Part shown: positions 1-10,617 of the stretch, piece by piece | How the letters are laid out: each line of letters begins with the position of its first letter | How positions within the stretch are numbered: position 1 is the first letter of the stretch | Source of the DNA: Providencia sp. | GTDB lineage: Bacteria; Pseudomonadota; Gammaproteobacteria; Enterobacterales; Enterobacteriaceae | Assembly (NCBI RefSeq): GCF_003533305.1 | Contig: NZ_DOEH01000003.1 | Span: 1-57,152, forward strand | Length of the DNA: 57,152 nt | Direction of reading: 5' to 3' | Program-made: the position numbers and the translations under genes | Notes under the pieces: model-generated | Seen by the model: the letters and a program-made list of their open reading frames with translations, nothing else | Databases searched by the model: none | Told to the model about the DNA's origin: nothing

Positions 1-6
1 AAGTAG

Positions 7-30
7 TAAGTAACAGCTCACTTATTTTTT
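7..30 (+). terminator. possible terminator of a gene left of the window
   Basis: TAAGT (7-11) pairs with ACTTA (20-24) and is followed by six T. The stem is only 5 bp, so this is weak. It would end transcription entering from the left edge. No coding sequence is seen in 1-197. Confidence 0.3.
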
Positions 31-197
31 AATCTATAGATTTCAATGGTAATCGTTCTACTGCTTTTATTGCCATATCTCATACAAAAAAAGTCTAAGA
101 TAATCGTTTATACAAAAATTATCATGGATGAATAAAAAACGTATAAAATCAATTGAATATAATTTTGATATACTCGGGTTCTTAATAGGACAAGGTT

Positions 198-284
198 ATG
201 AGTATGAAATTTTTTCAACTGACCTTGAAATGCTCGACAAGGTACGTAACATTAGTTAAATTATTTAGCATTCTAGAAGTCTAA
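198..284 (+). CDS. possible 28-residue small ORF upstream of metA
   Basis: An ATG at 198 lies 6-8 bases after a good ribosome-binding stretch (AGGACAAGG, 187-195) and opens a 28-codon frame ending in TAA at 282-284. A perfect TATAAT occurs at 158-163. The peptide starts MSMKFFQLTLKCSTRY and is basic and hydrophobic. The stop lies inside the MetJ operator, 31 bp before metA. I do not recognise the peptide. It could be a leader peptide, an unannotated small protein or chance; the Shine-Dalgarno and spacing are the only support. Confidence 0.3.
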   Translation: MSMKFFQLTLKCSTRYVTLVKLFSILEV

Positions 285-298
285 ACGTATAAATGTAT
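275..298 (+). promoter_or_regulatory. MetJ operator (tandem met boxes)
   Basis: Three consecutive 8-mers resemble the met box AGACGTCT: AGAAGTCT (7/8) at 275-282, AAACGTAT (6/8) at 283-290 and AAATGTAT (5/8) at 291-298. MetJ binds at least two adjacent boxes cooperatively and represses methionine biosynthesis genes. The position 17-40 bp upstream of the metA start is where repression of metA is expected. Confidence 0.7.
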
Positions 299-315
299 AT
301 AAAAGGGGATGAACG

Positions 316-1245
316 ATGCCAATTCGTTTACCAGACGAGCTACCTGCAGTGAATTTCTTACGTGAAGAGAATGTTTTTGTCATGACCACGACAAGGGCTA
401 GTCTTCAGGAGATACGCCCCTTGAAAGTCTTATTATTAAATTTGATGCCAAAAAAAATTGAAACTGAGAATCAATTTTTACGTTTATTATCAAATACTCC
501 GCTACAGGTTGATATCCAATTATTACGGATTGATCAGCGTGAATCTAAAAATACGCCAACAGAACATTTAAATAATTTTTATTGTGACTTTGAAGATATT
601 AAAGACCAAAATTTTGATGGGCTAATTGTTACAGGTGCTCCTTTAGGATTGGTTGAATTTGAAGATGTTGCTTATTGGCAAGAAATAGAAAAAGTGATCG
701 CATGGGCTAAGTCTCACGTCACATCTACTCTATTTGTTTGTTGGGCTGTACAGGCTGCACTAAAGGTTTTATATGAATTACCTAAATGGACAAGGAAAGA
801 GAAATTATCAGGTGTTTACCAGCATGATACAGTAGCCCCATATTCGCTGTTGACTAGAGGGTTTGATGCTTCATTTTACGCACCACATTCACGCTATGCT
901 GACTTTCCCGAAGATCTTATCCGCCAGTACACTGATTTAGATATTCTAGCGAGCTCACAGGAAGCTGGTGCATATTTGTTTGCTTCAAAAGATAAACGTT
1001 TAGCCTTTGTGACAGGGCATCCTGAATATGATGGAGATACCCTCGCTTTAGAATATTGGCGTGATTTTAATGCAGGGATCTCTCCTGAGTTACCTTGTAA
1101 TTATTTCAAGGATAATGATCCAAACAATGATCCAATTGTTAGTTGGCGTAGCCATGGGCATTTATTATTTTCAAATTGGCTAAACTATTTTGTGTACCAG
1201 ATCACACCGTTTGATCTTACTCATATGCAACCAACATTAGATTGA
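316..1245 (+). CDS. metA: homoserine O-succinyltransferase
   Basis: Transfers succinate from succinyl-CoA to L-homoserine, the first committed step of methionine synthesis in the cytoplasm. The protein has 309 residues, the same length as E. coli MetA, and aligns end to end from memory. The catalytic triad expected for this family is visible: Cys142 in LFVCWAVQ, His235 and Glu237 in FVTGHPEYD. The ATG at 316 follows AAAAGGGGATGAACG, so the Shine-Dalgarno supports this start. A tandem MetJ operator lies just upstream and a hairpin terminator follows at 1353. The E. coli neighbour aceB follows in the same orientation. Confidence 0.97.
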   Translation: MPIRLPDELPAVNFLREENVFVMTTTRASLQEIRPLKVLLLNLMPKKIETENQFLRLLSNTPLQVDIQLLRIDQRESKNTPTEHLNNFYCDFEDIKDQNFDGLIVTGAPLGLVEFEDVAYWQEIEKVIAWAKSHVTSTLFVCWAVQAALKVLYELPKWTRKEKLSGVYQHDTVAPYSLLTRGFDASFYAPHSRYADFPEDLIRQYTDLDILASSQEAGAYLFASKDKRLAFVTGHPEYDGDTLALEYWRDFNAGISPELPCNYFKDNDPNNDPIVSWRSHGHLLFSNWLNYFVYQITPFDLTHMQPTLD

Positions 1246-1352
1246 AATCAATATTAAATTCTAAATTTAATTGTCATTACTTAGACAATATTTTTATAAA
1301 TTGAATTATACTAGTTTATAAGTTTGATTTAACTAATTCCCTCCGAGTTATG

Positions 1353-1380
1353 GCAGCTAATAAAAAGCTGCTTTTTTATT
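1353..1380 (+). terminator. intrinsic terminator after metA
   Basis: GCAGCT (1353-1358) pairs with AGCTGC (1366-1371) around a 7-base A-rich loop and is followed by seven T (1372-1378). It separates metA from the aceBAK promoter. Confidence 0.75.
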
Positions 1381-1530
1381 TTTAAGATAAATTATCAAAA
1401 ATAAAATTCCCTTCGTAATCGCTTGATTTAACGAATATTTAACATTTTTATTTTAAGTAAAGGAATGTTAAGTCAATTTTTTAATTGAGTTAAATTTATT
1501 ATTTATCAATTAGATAATCTATTTTTTAAT

Positions 1531-1553
1531 TAAAATGGAAATCGTTTTTGATT
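1531..1553 (+). promoter_or_regulatory. IclR operator in the aceB promoter
   Basis: TAAAATGGAAAT followed by CGTTTTTGATT is nearly identical to the IclR-bound aceB operator of E. coli as I remember it, and contains the TGGAAAT half site. It lies about 60-80 bp upstream of aceB. The iclR gene itself is at 12829-13659. The rest of the 365-bp gap between metA and aceB is AT-rich and shows no gene. Confidence 0.7.
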
Positions 1554-1610
1554 TATTTTGAATTTAATTCTATCCTTGATTCATAGTTAGCCATGAGCGA
1601 GGATTGACCA

Positions 1611-3209
1611 ATGGAACAGCAGTTATCTATATCTGATTTAACATTTATAAAAGATATTACCCGTCAAGATGAAAAGGTATTACATGCTGATTCTATTGCT
1701 TTTTTATCGGAATTAGTTGACCGTTTCTTTGTTCGTAGGAAACAATTACTGAAAGATAGAATCGGAAGGCAAGAAATAATTGATTCAGGTACGTTGCCAG
1801 ATTTTATTTCGGAATGTGATTCCATTAAAAATTCACAATGGAAAATACAGAATATACCTGAAGACTTACAAGATCGTAGAGTTGAAATAACTGGCCCTGT
1901 AGAACGGAAAATGGTGATTAATGCCTTGAATGCTAATGTGAAAATTTTCATGGCTGATTTTGAAGACTCTCTTTCGCCTTCATGGGAAAAATTAATTGAT
2001 GGCCAAATTAATTTAACTGATGCAATTAAAGGCGATATTTCTTATACCAATGATAATGGAAAAGTTTATCAACTTAAATCTGATCCTGCTGTTTTGATTG
2101 CACGAGTACGTGGGCTGCATTTAGATGAAAAACATGTACTTTTTGGCGGTGTACCTATCCCTGGTGGGTTATTCGATTTTGCACTTTATTTTTTCAATAA
2201 TTATCAAGCCTTATTAGAAAAAGGAAGTGGTCCGTATTTTTATATTCCTAAATTGGAGTCATGGCAAGAAGCCCTGTGGTGGAGCGATGTATTTAGCTTG
2301 GCGGAGGATATGGTAAACATACCAAGAGGGACAATTAAAGCCACTATATTGATAGAAACGTTGCCAGCAGTATTCCAAATGGATGAAATCTTGTACCACA
2401 TGCGCCATCACATTGTGGGTTTAAATTGTGGCCGCTGGGATTATATTTTCAGTTATATCAAAACATTGAAAGAACACTCAGACCGAGTATTGCCTGATCG
2501 TCAGGTTGTGACTATGACTCAAGAGTTTTTAAGCGCTTATTCTCGTTTATTGATTAGAACCTGTCATCGCCGTGGTGCTTTTGCTATGGGGGGGATGTCT
2601 GCATTTATTCCTAGTAAGGATGCGCAAGAGAATCAAGCCATTTTGGCTAGAGTAAAAGCAGATAAAGAGTTAGAAGCTAAAAATGGACACGATGGCTCAT
2701 GGATAGCGCATCCAGGACTTGCCGATACGGTGATGGATGTTTTTAATCAAGCACTTGGTGGAAATAAAAACCAGTTACAGGTATCTCGTGAATCAGATGA
2801 TGAAGTAACCGCAGAGCAGCTATTGCAGCCTTGTGCCGGTGAACGAACGGAAGCTGGAATGCGAGCTAATATTCGAGTAGCGGTACAATATATTGAGTCG
2901 TGGATTACGGGTAATGGTTGCGTGCCTATCTACGGATTGATGGAAGATGCTGCAACAGCCGAGATATCAAGAACTTCAATTTGGCAATGGATCCGTCATG
3001 GCAAGGTTTTATCTAATGGCGAAAAGGTAACTAAGTTTCTATTTGAAGAAATGCTAGATGAAGAGTTACAGGTTATTCAAAAAGAGCTTGGTGATAAGCG
3101 TTTCCAAAGTGGTCGTTTTCGTGAGGCAGCTGATTTGATGCGTAGGATAACGACACAAGACGAGCTTATCGAGTTTTTGACTATACCTGGTTACCAATTA
3201 ATAGATTAA
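1611..3209 (+). CDS. aceB: malate synthase A
   Basis: Condenses glyoxylate with acetyl-CoA to malate, the second step of the glyoxylate bypass. The protein has 532 residues (E. coli AceB has 533). Family motifs are visible: MADFEDSLSPSW near residue 118, LIARVRGLH near 162 and NCGRWDYIFSYIK near 272. The C-terminal block GCVPIYGLMEDAATAE is also present. The ATG follows GCGAGGATTGACC, giving a plausible ribosome-binding site. It is the first gene of aceBAK, with an IclR-type operator upstream and aceA 56 bp downstream. Confidence 0.97.
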   Translation: MEQQLSISDLTFIKDITRQDEKVLHADSIAFLSELVDRFFVRRKQLLKDRIGRQEIIDSGTLPDFISECDSIKNSQWKIQNIPEDLQDRRVEITGPVERKMVINALNANVKIFMADFEDSLSPSWEKLIDGQINLTDAIKGDISYTNDNGKVYQLKSDPAVLIARVRGLHLDEKHVLFGGVPIPGGLFDFALYFFNNYQALLEKGSGPYFYIPKLESWQEALWWSDVFSLAEDMVNIPRGTIKATILIETLPAVFQMDEILYHMRHHIVGLNCGRWDYIFSYIKTLKEHSDRVLPDRQVVTMTQEFLSAYSRLLIRTCHRRGAFAMGGMSAFIPSKDAQENQAILARVKADKELEAKNGHDGSWIAHPGLADTVMDVFNQALGGNKNQLQVSRESDDEVTAEQLLQPCAGERTEAGMRANIRVAVQYIESWITGNGCVPIYGLMEDAATAEISRTSIWQWIRHGKVLSNGEKVTKFLFEEMLDEELQVIQKELGDKRFQSGRFREAADLMRRITTQDELIEFLTIPGYQLID

Positions 3210-3265
3210 TCATTCAGTAAATATAATCCGATAGACCTTACATATTCTTATAAAGGACATTAACC

Positions 3266-4573
3266 ATGACAACATCGCGCTTAGAGCAAATCTCTCAATT
3301 AGAAAATGAGTGGAAGAAGCCTCGCTGGAAAGGCATCACACGCCCTTACTCGGCTGAAGAAGTGATTAAACTACGTGGTTCCGTGAATCCAGAGCATACT
3401 TTGGCGCGTAAAGGAGCAGAACGCTTTTGGGCACAACTAAATGGTGGTTCTAAAAAAGGTTATGTAAATGCATTAGGTGCCTTAACGGGGGGGCAAGCTT
3501 TACAACAAGCTAAAGCTGGTATTGAAGCCGTTTATTTGTCTGGGTGGCAGGTTGCTGCGGATGCTAATACAGCATCGAGTATGTATCCTGACCAATCTCT
3601 TTACCCTGTTGATTCGGTTCCGTCTGTAGTACAAAAAATTAATAATACTTTTCGTCGAGCAGATCAAATTCAGTGGTCGAATGGAATTGGACCTGACAAT
3701 AAAGAATATATCGATTTCTTTTTACCGATTGTAGCTGATGCTGAAGCTGGATTCGGTGGCGTATTGAATGCATTTGAATTGATGAAAAATATGATTGAAG
3801 CAGGTGCGGCAGCGGTTCACTTTGAAGATCAACTCGCAGCGGTTAAAAAGTGCGGTCATATGGGGGGAAAAGTGTTAGTTCCAACCCAAGAAGCTATTCA
3901 AAAATTAGTTGCTGCACGTTTAGCAGCTGATGTTTCTGGCGTACCAACACTTCTTATTGCAAGAACTGATGCAGATGCAGCGGATTTATTGACTTCTGAT
4001 TGTGATCCTTATGATGCTGAATTTGTCACGGGTGAGCGAACGTCTGAGGGTTTTTTTCGTACCAATGCAGGTATTGAGCAAGCAATCAGCCGCGGTTTAG
4101 CCTATGCCCCTTATGCTGATTTAGTGTGGTGTGAGACGTCAAAACCTGATTTAGATGCGGCTCGTCAATTTGCCGAAGCTATTCATGAACAGTTTCCTGG
4201 TAAGTTGCTGGCTTACAACTGCTCTCCATCGTTTAATTGGAAGAAAAATTTAGATGATGCCACGATTGCTCGTTTTCAAGATGAACTTTCCGCGATGGGA
4301 TATCGTTTTCAATTTATTACCTTAGCGGGTATTCACAGCATGTGGTTTAACATGTTTGATCTTGCTCATGCATATTCTCGAGGTGAAGGGATGAAGCATT
4401 ATGTTGATAAAGTTCAAGAATGTGAGTTTGCTGCGATGAATAAAGGCTATACCTTCTCTTCGCATCAACAAGAGGTAGGAACTGGTTATTTTGATAAAGT
4501 GACCACAGTGATACAAGGTGGAACATCTTCTGTGACTGCATTAACGGGATCGACAGAAGAAGAACAATTCTAG
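3266..4573 (+). CDS. aceA: isocitrate lyase
   Basis: Cleaves isocitrate to glyoxylate and succinate, the entry step of the glyoxylate bypass. It has 435 residues, as usual for the enterobacterial enzyme. The catalytic loop KKCGHMGGK places the active Cys at 196, and the metal-binding DAEAGFGG block lies near 158-165. A good ribosome-binding site (AAAGGAC) precedes the ATG. It is cotranscribed with aceB (56-bp gap). A hairpin with a T-run lies between it and aceK, which would lower aceK expression relative to aceA. Confidence 0.97.
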   Translation: MTTSRLEQISQLENEWKKPRWKGITRPYSAEEVIKLRGSVNPEHTLARKGAERFWAQLNGGSKKGYVNALGALTGGQALQQAKAGIEAVYLSGWQVAADANTASSMYPDQSLYPVDSVPSVVQKINNTFRRADQIQWSNGIGPDNKEYIDFFLPIVADAEAGFGGVLNAFELMKNMIEAGAAAVHFEDQLAAVKKCGHMGGKVLVPTQEAIQKLVAARLAADVSGVPTLLIARTDADAADLLTSDCDPYDAEFVTGERTSEGFFRTNAGIEQAISRGLAYAPYADLVWCETSKPDLDAARQFAEAIHEQFPGKLLAYNCSPSFNWKKNLDDATIARFQDELSAMGYRFQFITLAGIHSMWFNMFDLAHAYSRGEGMKHYVDKVQECEFAAMNKGYTFSSHQQEVGTGYFDKVTTVIQGGTSSVTALTGSTEEEQF

Positions 4574-4645
4574 TTTTAGTGATGAGATATCGGTTTTATT
4601 TTGATTTTTGAATCTCTGTTGTTTTGGTGTATCTGTTTATTTTTA

Positions 4646-4671
4646 AGGCACGTCACGGTGCCTGTTTTTTT
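4646..4671 (+). terminator. terminator-like hairpin between aceA and aceK
   Basis: AGGCAC (4646-4651) and GTGCCT (4658-4663) form a perfect 6-bp stem with a 6-base loop, followed by G and a run of T. It lies inside the aceBAK operon, 14 bp before the aceK start. It probably causes partial termination, matching the known need for far less AceK than AceA. E. coli uses a different intergenic structure at this place. Confidence 0.7.
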
Positions 4672-4684
4672 ATTGGGAGATAAA

Positions 4685-6424
4685 ATGACATTAGCGACTG
4701 AACAGATAATTGCCCAAACTATCTTGCAAGGATTTGATGCTCAATATGGCCGATTCTTAGAAGTTACCTCTGGGGCGCAAGAGAGATTCGAACATGCGGA
4801 TTGGCATGGCGTTCAGTATGCGATGAAACAAAGAATACAACTCTATGATCATCATGTCGGTTTAGTTGTCGCACAATTGCAGTGCATGGGACTCACTCAA
4901 TCTTTGACACCGAATAGACTGTCACAGATTAAGCAAGTTTATGTGACACTCTTGCCTGATTATCCTCGTTTTGAAATTGCAGAAAGTTTTTTTAATTCAG
5001 TTTATTGCCGTTTATTTCAGCATCGAAAACTAACGCAGGAGAATCTATTCATTTTTACCTCGCAGCCTGCAAGACGTTTTCGTTATTTACCTCGCCCATT
5101 ATCTCGTGAATATAAGTCTAAAGGTAATTTATCAAGTTTACTGTTTTCCATATTGAATGGTTTATCTTTGAGGTTACATTGGCGTGATTTAGCTTTTGAT
5201 ATTCAATGCATCATGGAAACGTTAAAAGGGCGATTTCCTCATATAGAAAATAAAAATATTAACTTACATGTTGCCAATGAATTATTTTATCGAAATAAAG
5301 CCGCTTGGTTAGTGGGGAAAATTTATATTGATGATGAAGTTCACCCTTTTTTATTGCCTATACATCATGATGATGAAAGTAAAATTTACATTGATACATG
5401 CTTAATTGAATTTGATGAGGCAAGCATTGTGTTTGGCTTTGCTCGCTCTTATTTTATGGTTTATGCGCCATTTCCAGCTGCGCTAGTTTTTTGGTTACGA
5501 GAAATTTTACCCAGTAAATCTATCGCTGAATTATATATGGCAATTGGTTGTCAAAAACATGGTAAAACAGAATACTACCGTGAATATCTTGCTTATATTA
5601 ATTTCTCTCGTGAGCAATTTTCCATTGCACCCGGTGTTAAAGGTATGGTTATGTTGGTTTTTACATCACCATCATTTGATCGCGTTTTTAAAATAATTAA
5701 AGATGAATTTGCACCACAAAAAAATGTGACTAAAGAGCGGGTTCAAGAGTGTTATCGCTTAGTGAAAGAGCATGACAGGGTTGGTCGTATGGCTGACACT
5801 CAAGAATTTGAGAATTTTATTATTGAGAAACGTTTCATTAGTGATGAGCTAATGAATGAATTACAAAAAGAGGCAGCATCAAAAATAGAAGATCTTGGTG
5901 ACAAGATATTGATCCGTCATCTTTATATGGAACGAAAAATGGTTCCGCTTAATATTTATATGGATGAGGCGAATGAAGAACAGCTAAATCACGTACTTGA
6001 AGAGTATGGCTGTGCTATCAAGCAGCTAGCAGCAGCAAATATCTTCCCCGGCGATATGTTATTTAAAAATTTTGGCGTAACGCGTCATGGGCGAGTAATT
6101 TTTTATGATTATGATGAAATTTGCTATATGACCGAGGTTAATTTTCGTCATATTCCAGAGGCTTTGTATCCTGAGCAGGAACTCTCTGCGGAGCCTTGGT
6201 ACAGTGTTGGGGAACATGATGTTTTTCCCGAAGAATTTGCATCATTTATCTGTCAAAATCCCAATATTAGAGATTATTTATATCAGCACCATAATAATCT
6301 TTTTTCTGCTAATTATTGGCAAGAATTACAAAACAGAATTATTAATGGTCATGTAGAAGATGTTTTTGCTTATAGTGAGTCATTACGTTTTTGCCACCGT
6401 TTTACTGAGACGGTATGCGATTAA
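4685..6424 (+). CDS. aceK: isocitrate dehydrogenase kinase/phosphatase
   Basis: Bifunctional enzyme that phosphorylates and dephosphorylates isocitrate dehydrogenase, diverting isocitrate into the glyoxylate bypass. The open frame extends upstream to 4601, but the ATG at 4685 is chosen: it follows TGGGAGATAAA and gives 579 residues (E. coli 578). The extra upstream residues would come from the terminator hairpin. The ATP-binding stretch [16 protein letters not shown] and the acidic active-site region ([10 protein letters not shown] then [11 protein letters not shown]) are conserved. It is the last gene of aceBAK. Confidence 0.95.
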   Translation: MTLATEQIIAQTILQGFDAQYGRFLEVTSGAQERFEHADWHGVQYAMKQRIQLYDHHVGLVVAQLQCMGLTQSLTPNRLSQIKQVYVTLLPDYPRFEIAESFFNSVYCRLFQHRKLTQENLFIFTSQPARRFRYLPRPLSREYKSKGNLSSLLFSILNGLSLRLHWRDLAFDIQCIMETLKGRFPHIENKNINLHVANELFYRNKAAWLVGKIYIDDEVHPFLLPIHHDDESKIYIDTCLIEFDEASIVFGFARSYFMVYAPFPAALVFWLREILPSKSIAELYMAIGCQKHGKTEYYREYLAYINFSREQFSIAPGVKGMVMLVFTSPSFDRVFKIIKDEFAPQKNVTKERVQECYRLVKEHDRVGRMADTQEFENFIIEKRFISDELMNELQKEAASKIEDLGDKILIRHLYMERKMVPLNIYMDEANEEQLNHVLEEYGCAIKQLAAANIFPGDMLFKNFGVTRHGRVIFYDYDEICYMTEVNFRHIPEALYPEQELSAEPWYSVGEHDVFPEEFASFICQNPNIRDYLYQHHNNLFSANYWQELQNRIINGHVEDVFAYSESLRFCHRFTETVCD

Positions 6425-6967
6425 AAATGAAAATAAAAAAGTGTTAGATGGATGTCAGTGACGGGCGCCAATTGCGCTAGGCATGTATAAACTCATAAGC
6501 TAATTAATCTGCTGAGTATGGGAGAGTAAGTTAGCTAAAAGCTGACAGGCATCGACTAAATTGTTGGATATTCATAATGTGATTTAAGTGATTAGAGCAC
6601 AATTTTAATGCTACCTTATCGTATGATGATTATAGCTAGGAAGTGATTATTCTTATTGGTGATAACCATTTGATATTAAAGGTTGCAGAGCCTTTTTATT
6701 GGCTTTCACAACATATAAAGATTAAGAAATGTTTGATTGAAATCTATTTGATTAAAAAATGTTTTGCTTATTTTATTCTACATTGAGAGGCTCTTACCTA
6801 GTTGGGCTAGGTGGTGAACCTCTCATCTTGATTACGTTGATTATTAGATGAAGATTTTCAATTCAAACGCTTTTATAAAAAAAAACGACCTGTAAAAATT
6901 AACAACTTCTCTATTTAATGATTTTTGACGTAATCATTAAATATCTAATATTATGATGATCTAAAGT
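6425..6967. other. 543-bp spacer after aceK with a strong two-tier hairpin
   Basis: No convincing gene. The clearest structure is at 6784-6825: an outer stem TGAGAGG/CCTCTCA (6784-6790, 6819-6825) encloses an inner stem ACCTAG/CTAGGT (6796-6801, 6807-6812) with loop TTGGG. No T-run follows directly, so it may be an RNA processing site or an end signal shared by the convergent aceK and eda transcripts. A GC-rich patch at 6463-6482 (GGGCGCC...GCGCTAGGC) stands out from the AT-rich background. Elsewhere nothing is recognised. Confidence 0.5.
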
Positions 6968-7609
6968 TTAGGCTTTAGTCCCTAAAATTGCTTCTTGTGC
7001 TAATTGAGTGATTTTTTCATAGTTACCAGAGGTTAGAGCCTCTTCAGGTACTAACCAAGAGCCACCAATACATAACACGCTATCTAGGGCCAGATAGTCA
7101 CGATAGTTGGCAAGTGAAATACCACCTGTAGGGCAAAATTTGACTTGTGAAAATGGTCCGGCGATGGCTTTTAGTGCTTTAACGCCACCATTAGCTTCAG
7201 CAGGAAAAAATTTAAATTCTTTTAAGCCATAGCGCATACCTAGCATGAGCTCTGATACTGTCGAAATTCCAGGTATCAAAGGAATATTTCCTTGCGTCGC
7301 TGCACTTAATAAATCATCTGTAAGGCCAGGGCTAATAGCAAACTGCGCACCCGCTTCGGTCACGGCAATAAGCTGTTGAGCGTTAATTACTGTACCGGCA
7401 CCGATAATTGCATCAGGTACTTCTTTAGCAATTAAACGGATTGCATCAATAGCACATTCAGTACGTAATGTGACTTCAAGTACCTTAATTCCGCCTTTAA
7501 CTAAAGCTTTAGCTAAGGGCACTGCTTGTTCTAGTTTATTGATGACAATGACAGGAACAACAGGGCCTTGTTCAAGTACACTTTTAGCGGTCATTTTCCA
7601 ATTATTCAT
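6968..7609 (-). CDS. eda: KDPG aldolase (2-keto-3-deoxy-6-phosphogluconate aldolase)
   Basis: Splits 2-keto-3-deoxy-6-phosphogluconate into pyruvate and glyceraldehyde 3-phosphate, the last step of the Entner-Doudoroff pathway. It has 213 residues, as in E. coli. The family features [24 protein letters not shown] (with the region supplying the Schiff-base Lys) and CPTGGI are visible. The ATG follows AGGATAACGT. It lies 24 bp downstream of edd and is surely cotranscribed with it from the GntR-controlled promoter upstream of edd. Confidence 0.96.
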   Translation of the reverse strand: MNNWKMTAKSVLEQGPVVPVIVINKLEQAVPLAKALVKGGIKVLEVTLRTECAIDAIRLIAKEVPDAIIGAGTVINAQQLIAVTEAGAQFAISPGLTDDLLSAATQGNIPLIPGISTVSELMLGMRYGLKEFKFFPAEANGGVKALKAIAGPFSQVKFCPTGGISLANYRDYLALDSVLCIGGSWLVPEEALTSGNYEKITQLAQEAILGTKA

Positions 7610-7633
7610 ACGTTATCCTATTAATAAAATAGA

Positions 7634-9484
7634 TTAGAACTCGATACAGCAAGCGCCTTCTTCCGCGCCAGATAAGTTTCGCCTTAATGCACCAAATAAT
7701 TCTCTACCACAGCCAATGCGTTCATTACTGAGGTCTGGCTGATAAGGTTGACGGGCTATGAGGTCTTTTTCATCGACCAATAATGATAATTCGCCCGTTA
7801 ATGCATTTACACGAATAATATCACCGTCTTTTACTTTAGCTAAAAGGCCATTATTGTAAGCTTCAGGTGTGACATGAATGGCAGAAGGTACTTTACCTGA
7901 TGCTCCAGATAAACGGCCATCAGTGACTAAGGCAACTTTGTAGCCTTTATCCATTAAAACGCCTAGGGGTGGCATCAGTTTATGCAGTTCAGGCATCCCA
8001 TTAGCGGAGGGGCCTTGAAAACGTACAACGATGATGCAATCACGATTGAGCGCACCGGATTCAAATGCAGGTGTAATATCATTTTGGTTATTAAATACGA
8101 TAGCTGGTGCTTCAATAACTAGATTTTCTTCTGGGACTGCTGATGTTTTTATCACTGCTCGACCTAAATTACCTGAGACTAATTTAGTGCCACCATGGGG
8201 AGAAAATGGATGTTTAATATCAGAAATGACCTTATTATCATAAGATGTTTCTGGGCCTTCACGCCATTCTAATTTCCCATTATTTAGCCATGGTTCTAAG
8301 GTGTAGCGAGAGAGACCAAAACCTGCAACAGTATGTACATCTGGATGTAATAAGCCTTTTGTTAGCAACTGTCTGATGAGTAGTGATACACCGCCTGCGG
8401 CTTGAAACTGATTGATATCTGCTTGTCCGTTAGGGTATATGCGGCAGATCAACGGTACGACGGCAGAAAGATCAGAAAAATCATCCCAATTGATAATAAT
8501 GCCTGCTGCTCTAGCAATTGCAACGAGATGCATCGTTAAGTTAGTTGAACCACCTGTCGCAAGTAGTGCAACAATACCGTTGATGATGACTTTCTCGTCA
8601 ACGAGTTGTCCTACGGGTAAATAGTGACCTGATTGCTCAGTTAGCCGCGTAATTTGGTGTGCAGCAGCATTCGTCAATGCTGTTCGTAATGGGGTATCTG
8701 GTTGAACAAATGATGAACCTGGAAGGTGTAGCCCCATCACTTCCATCATCATTTGGTTTGAATTTGCTGTGCCGTAAAATGTACATGTTCCTATGCCGTG
8801 ATAAGACGCGGCCTCAGCTTCCAATAGCGCATTCCTATCGACTTTCCCTTCAACATAGAGCTGGCGGATACGTACCTTTTCTTTGTTTGGTAGCCCCGTG
8901 GTCATTGGCCCTGCAGGAATAAATATTGCGGGTAAATGGCCAAATGACAGTGCTGCAAGCATTAAGCCTGGGACTATTTTGTCGCAAATACCTAAATATA
9001 AGGCACCATCGAACATATTATGAGAAAGGCCTATCGCGGTTGACATGGCAATGACATCGCGACTGAGCAGTGAGAGCTCCATGCCATCTTGTCCTTGAGT
9101 CACGCCATCACACATTGCAGGCACACCAGAGGCGACTTGCCCAATAGCGCCAGCTTCAAGTAGAGCGGTTTTTAACTGTTCAGGGTACCTATCATAGGGG
9201 CGATGGGCAGAAAGCATATCGTTGTATGAGTTGATAATGGCAATATCAGAGTGGGTCAGGCTTTTTAATATTTTCTTTTCGTTGCTTTCACATGCTGCAA
9301 AACCATGAGCTAGGTTACCGCAAGCAAGTTCAGCTCTATGTACTGTTGAGCTACGAGCTTGTTTAATTTTGTTGAGATAAGCTTCTCGCGTTTTCTTAGA
9401 CCGAGATATTACACGTTGAGTAATGCGTATTATGTCGTTATTTACAACTGGAGAATCTTCCGCTACAAGGTTGTTATTGCTCAT
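7634..9484 (-). CDS. edd: phosphogluconate dehydratase
   Basis: Dehydrates 6-phosphogluconate to 2-keto-3-deoxy-6-phosphogluconate using a [4Fe-4S] cluster (IlvD/Edd family). It has 616 residues against 603 in E. coli; the extra residues form an N-terminal extension that begins [12 protein letters not shown]. The start is supported by GGAGCAATTATT just before the ATG. Conserved blocks include [54 protein letters not shown] and [18 protein letters not shown]. The gene is paired with eda and preceded by a perfect GntR operator, so induction by gluconate is expected. Confidence 0.96.
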   Translation of the reverse strand: MSNNNLVAEDSPVVNNDIIRITQRVISRSKKTREAYLNKIKQARSSTVHRAELACGNLAHGFAACESNEKKILKSLTHSDIAIINSYNDMLSAHRPYDRYPEQLKTALLEAGAIGQVASGVPAMCDGVTQGQDGMELSLLSRDVIAMSTAIGLSHNMFDGALYLGICDKIVPGLMLAALSFGHLPAIFIPAGPMTTGLPNKEKVRIRQLYVEGKVDRNALLEAEAASYHGIGTCTFYGTANSNQMMMEVMGLHLPGSSFVQPDTPLRTALTNAAAHQITRLTEQSGHYLPVGQLVDEKVIINGIVALLATGGSTNLTMHLVAIARAAGIIINWDDFSDLSAVVPLICRIYPNGQADINQFQAAGGVSLLIRQLLTKGLLHPDVHTVAGFGLSRYTLEPWLNNGKLEWREGPETSYDNKVISDIKHPFSPHGGTKLVSGNLGRAVIKTSAVPEENLVIEAPAIVFNNQNDITPAFESGALNRDCIIVVRFQGPSANGMPELHKLMPPLGVLMDKGYKVALVTDGRLSGASGKVPSAIHVTPEAYNNGLLAKVKDGDIIRVNALTGELSLLVDEKDLIARQPYQPDLSNERIGCGRELFGALRRNLSGAEEGACCIEF

Positions 9485-9595
9485 AATAATTGCTCCATGC
9501 CACTAAAAAATGATATGTCTACAAAACGGGTGTTTGTTGTGACTAATGAATATTTTATTTGTTAATAAATCAATACAGGTATAAATGTATTCAAA

Positions 9596-9611
9596 ATGTT
9601 ACCGGTAACAT
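9596..9611 (+). promoter_or_regulatory. GntR operator upstream of edd
   Basis: ATGTTACCGGTAACAT is a perfect 16-bp palindrome and matches the gluconate repressor operator known from the E. coli gnt and edd genes. It lies 112 bp upstream of edd. The same element occurs twice upstream of gntK (47330-47359), next to the gntR gene in this window. Confidence 0.85.
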
Positions 9612-9665
9612 TGTTGAATGAAAATGAAAATGTTGCAATGACAAAAATGATCATTCCAACTTATC

Positions 9666-9681
9666 TGTGATCTGTATCAAA
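9666..9681 (+). promoter_or_regulatory. possible CRP site in the edd / DUF1460 divergent region
   Basis: TGTGA-TCTGTA-TCAAA matches the CRP consensus TGTGA-N6-TCACA in 9 of 10 defined positions. It sits 182 bp upstream of edd and 145 bp upstream of the gene at 9826. It could serve either direction; no assay supports it. Confidence 0.4.
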
Positions 9682-9825
9682 ATTAATTTTTAGTGCTTTT
9701 TAAAATAGTATTGGGTTTTATTATTAAATGTTCATATTGAATAGATGAATTTATTCATAAAATTAAGGTCTATTGATCTGTCATACGATGAGGAATATAT
9801 GTAATGAAAAGAGGAAAAAAGCACG

Positions 9826-10617
9826 ATGTATAAATGTGTGGGTGCTGTGGTTATCTTTTTAGCTTCTCATTGGGTAAGTGCTGATGTGGTTTTTACATCG
9901 GGTTCTTATTCAATTTTAGAAAATGTACTAGTAGAGAGTCAAAATACCCGACAAGAGCTGAAAACTAAAGCTATCACACAGACCTTGCTAAGCACGCCTT
10001 ATAGCAAGAGTACATTGAATATGAATCCATTATCAGTAGAACGGCTAATTGTGGATTTGAATGCGATGGATTGCATGACTTTCATTGAATACACGGAAGC
10101 GTTTAGGCGTGCTGAAAATTATCAACAATTTATTTCTAATCTTATTAATATTCGTTATATAGACCAACAAGTTACTTTTAGTAACAGACGCCACTTTTTT
10201 ACTGATTGGGCTCAAGAATCTAAACCCATTGCCGTTGATATCACTACAATGATTAGCTCACACGCAGTTCCTATTGAGAAAAAACTAAATTGGAAAGGTA
10301 ATGGAGGTTCATTCATTTCTGGTTTAGGCGTTAAGGCTAGGTTAATAAACTACATACCGACACGTTATGTAGATGAAGGTTTAATCGAATTATTAAAAAC
10401 GGGAGATTATATTGGGATATATTCTAAAAATCAGGGGTTAGATGTTACCCATGTTGGTATTGTGATTAAAGAAAACAAGCAAGTTGTATTTAGAAATGCA
10501 TCATCATTACGTCATAATTTAAAAGTGAGTGATGTAGAGCTCAGGCATTACTTAGATGATAAAGTGGGAATTATTGTTTTTAGGTCAAGTTTAGATTATT
10601 ACTCTGACATAAACTAA
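9826..10617 (+). CDS. DUF1460 family cell-wall amidase (NlpC/P60-like)
   Basis: A 263-residue exported protein with a signal sequence at about residues 1-19 (cleavage after VSA). It resembles the DUF1460 family, N-acetylmuramoyl-L-alanine amidase-like cysteine hydrolases of the NlpC/P60 superfamily. The expected nucleophile is Cys83 in NAMDCMTFIEY and the partner is His209 in DVTHVGIVI; the FRNAS block near 222 is also typical. Function is inferred: cleavage of peptidoglycan or its fragments in the periplasm. The ATG at 9826 follows an AGAGGA motif with somewhat long spacing. It is one of two predicted peptidoglycan amidases between edd and iclR. Confidence 0.75.
   Translation: MYKCVGAVVIFLASHWVSADVVFTSGSYSILENVLVESQNTRQELKTKAITQTLLSTPYSKSTLNMNPLSVERLIVDLNAMDCMTFIEYTEAFRRAENYQQFISNLINIRYIDQQVTFSNRRHFFTDWAQESKPIAVDITTMISSHAVPIEKKLNWKGNGGSFISGLGVKARLINYIPTRYVDEGLIELLKTGDYIGIYSKNQGLDVTHVGIVIKENKQVVFRNASSLRHNLKVSDVELRHYLDDKVGIIVFRSSLDYYSDIN

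Noticed and set aside
4601..4684. Upstream extension of aceK
   Set aside because: The extra 28 codons cross the intergenic terminator hairpin, lack homology, and the ATG at 4685 has a good ribosome-binding site.
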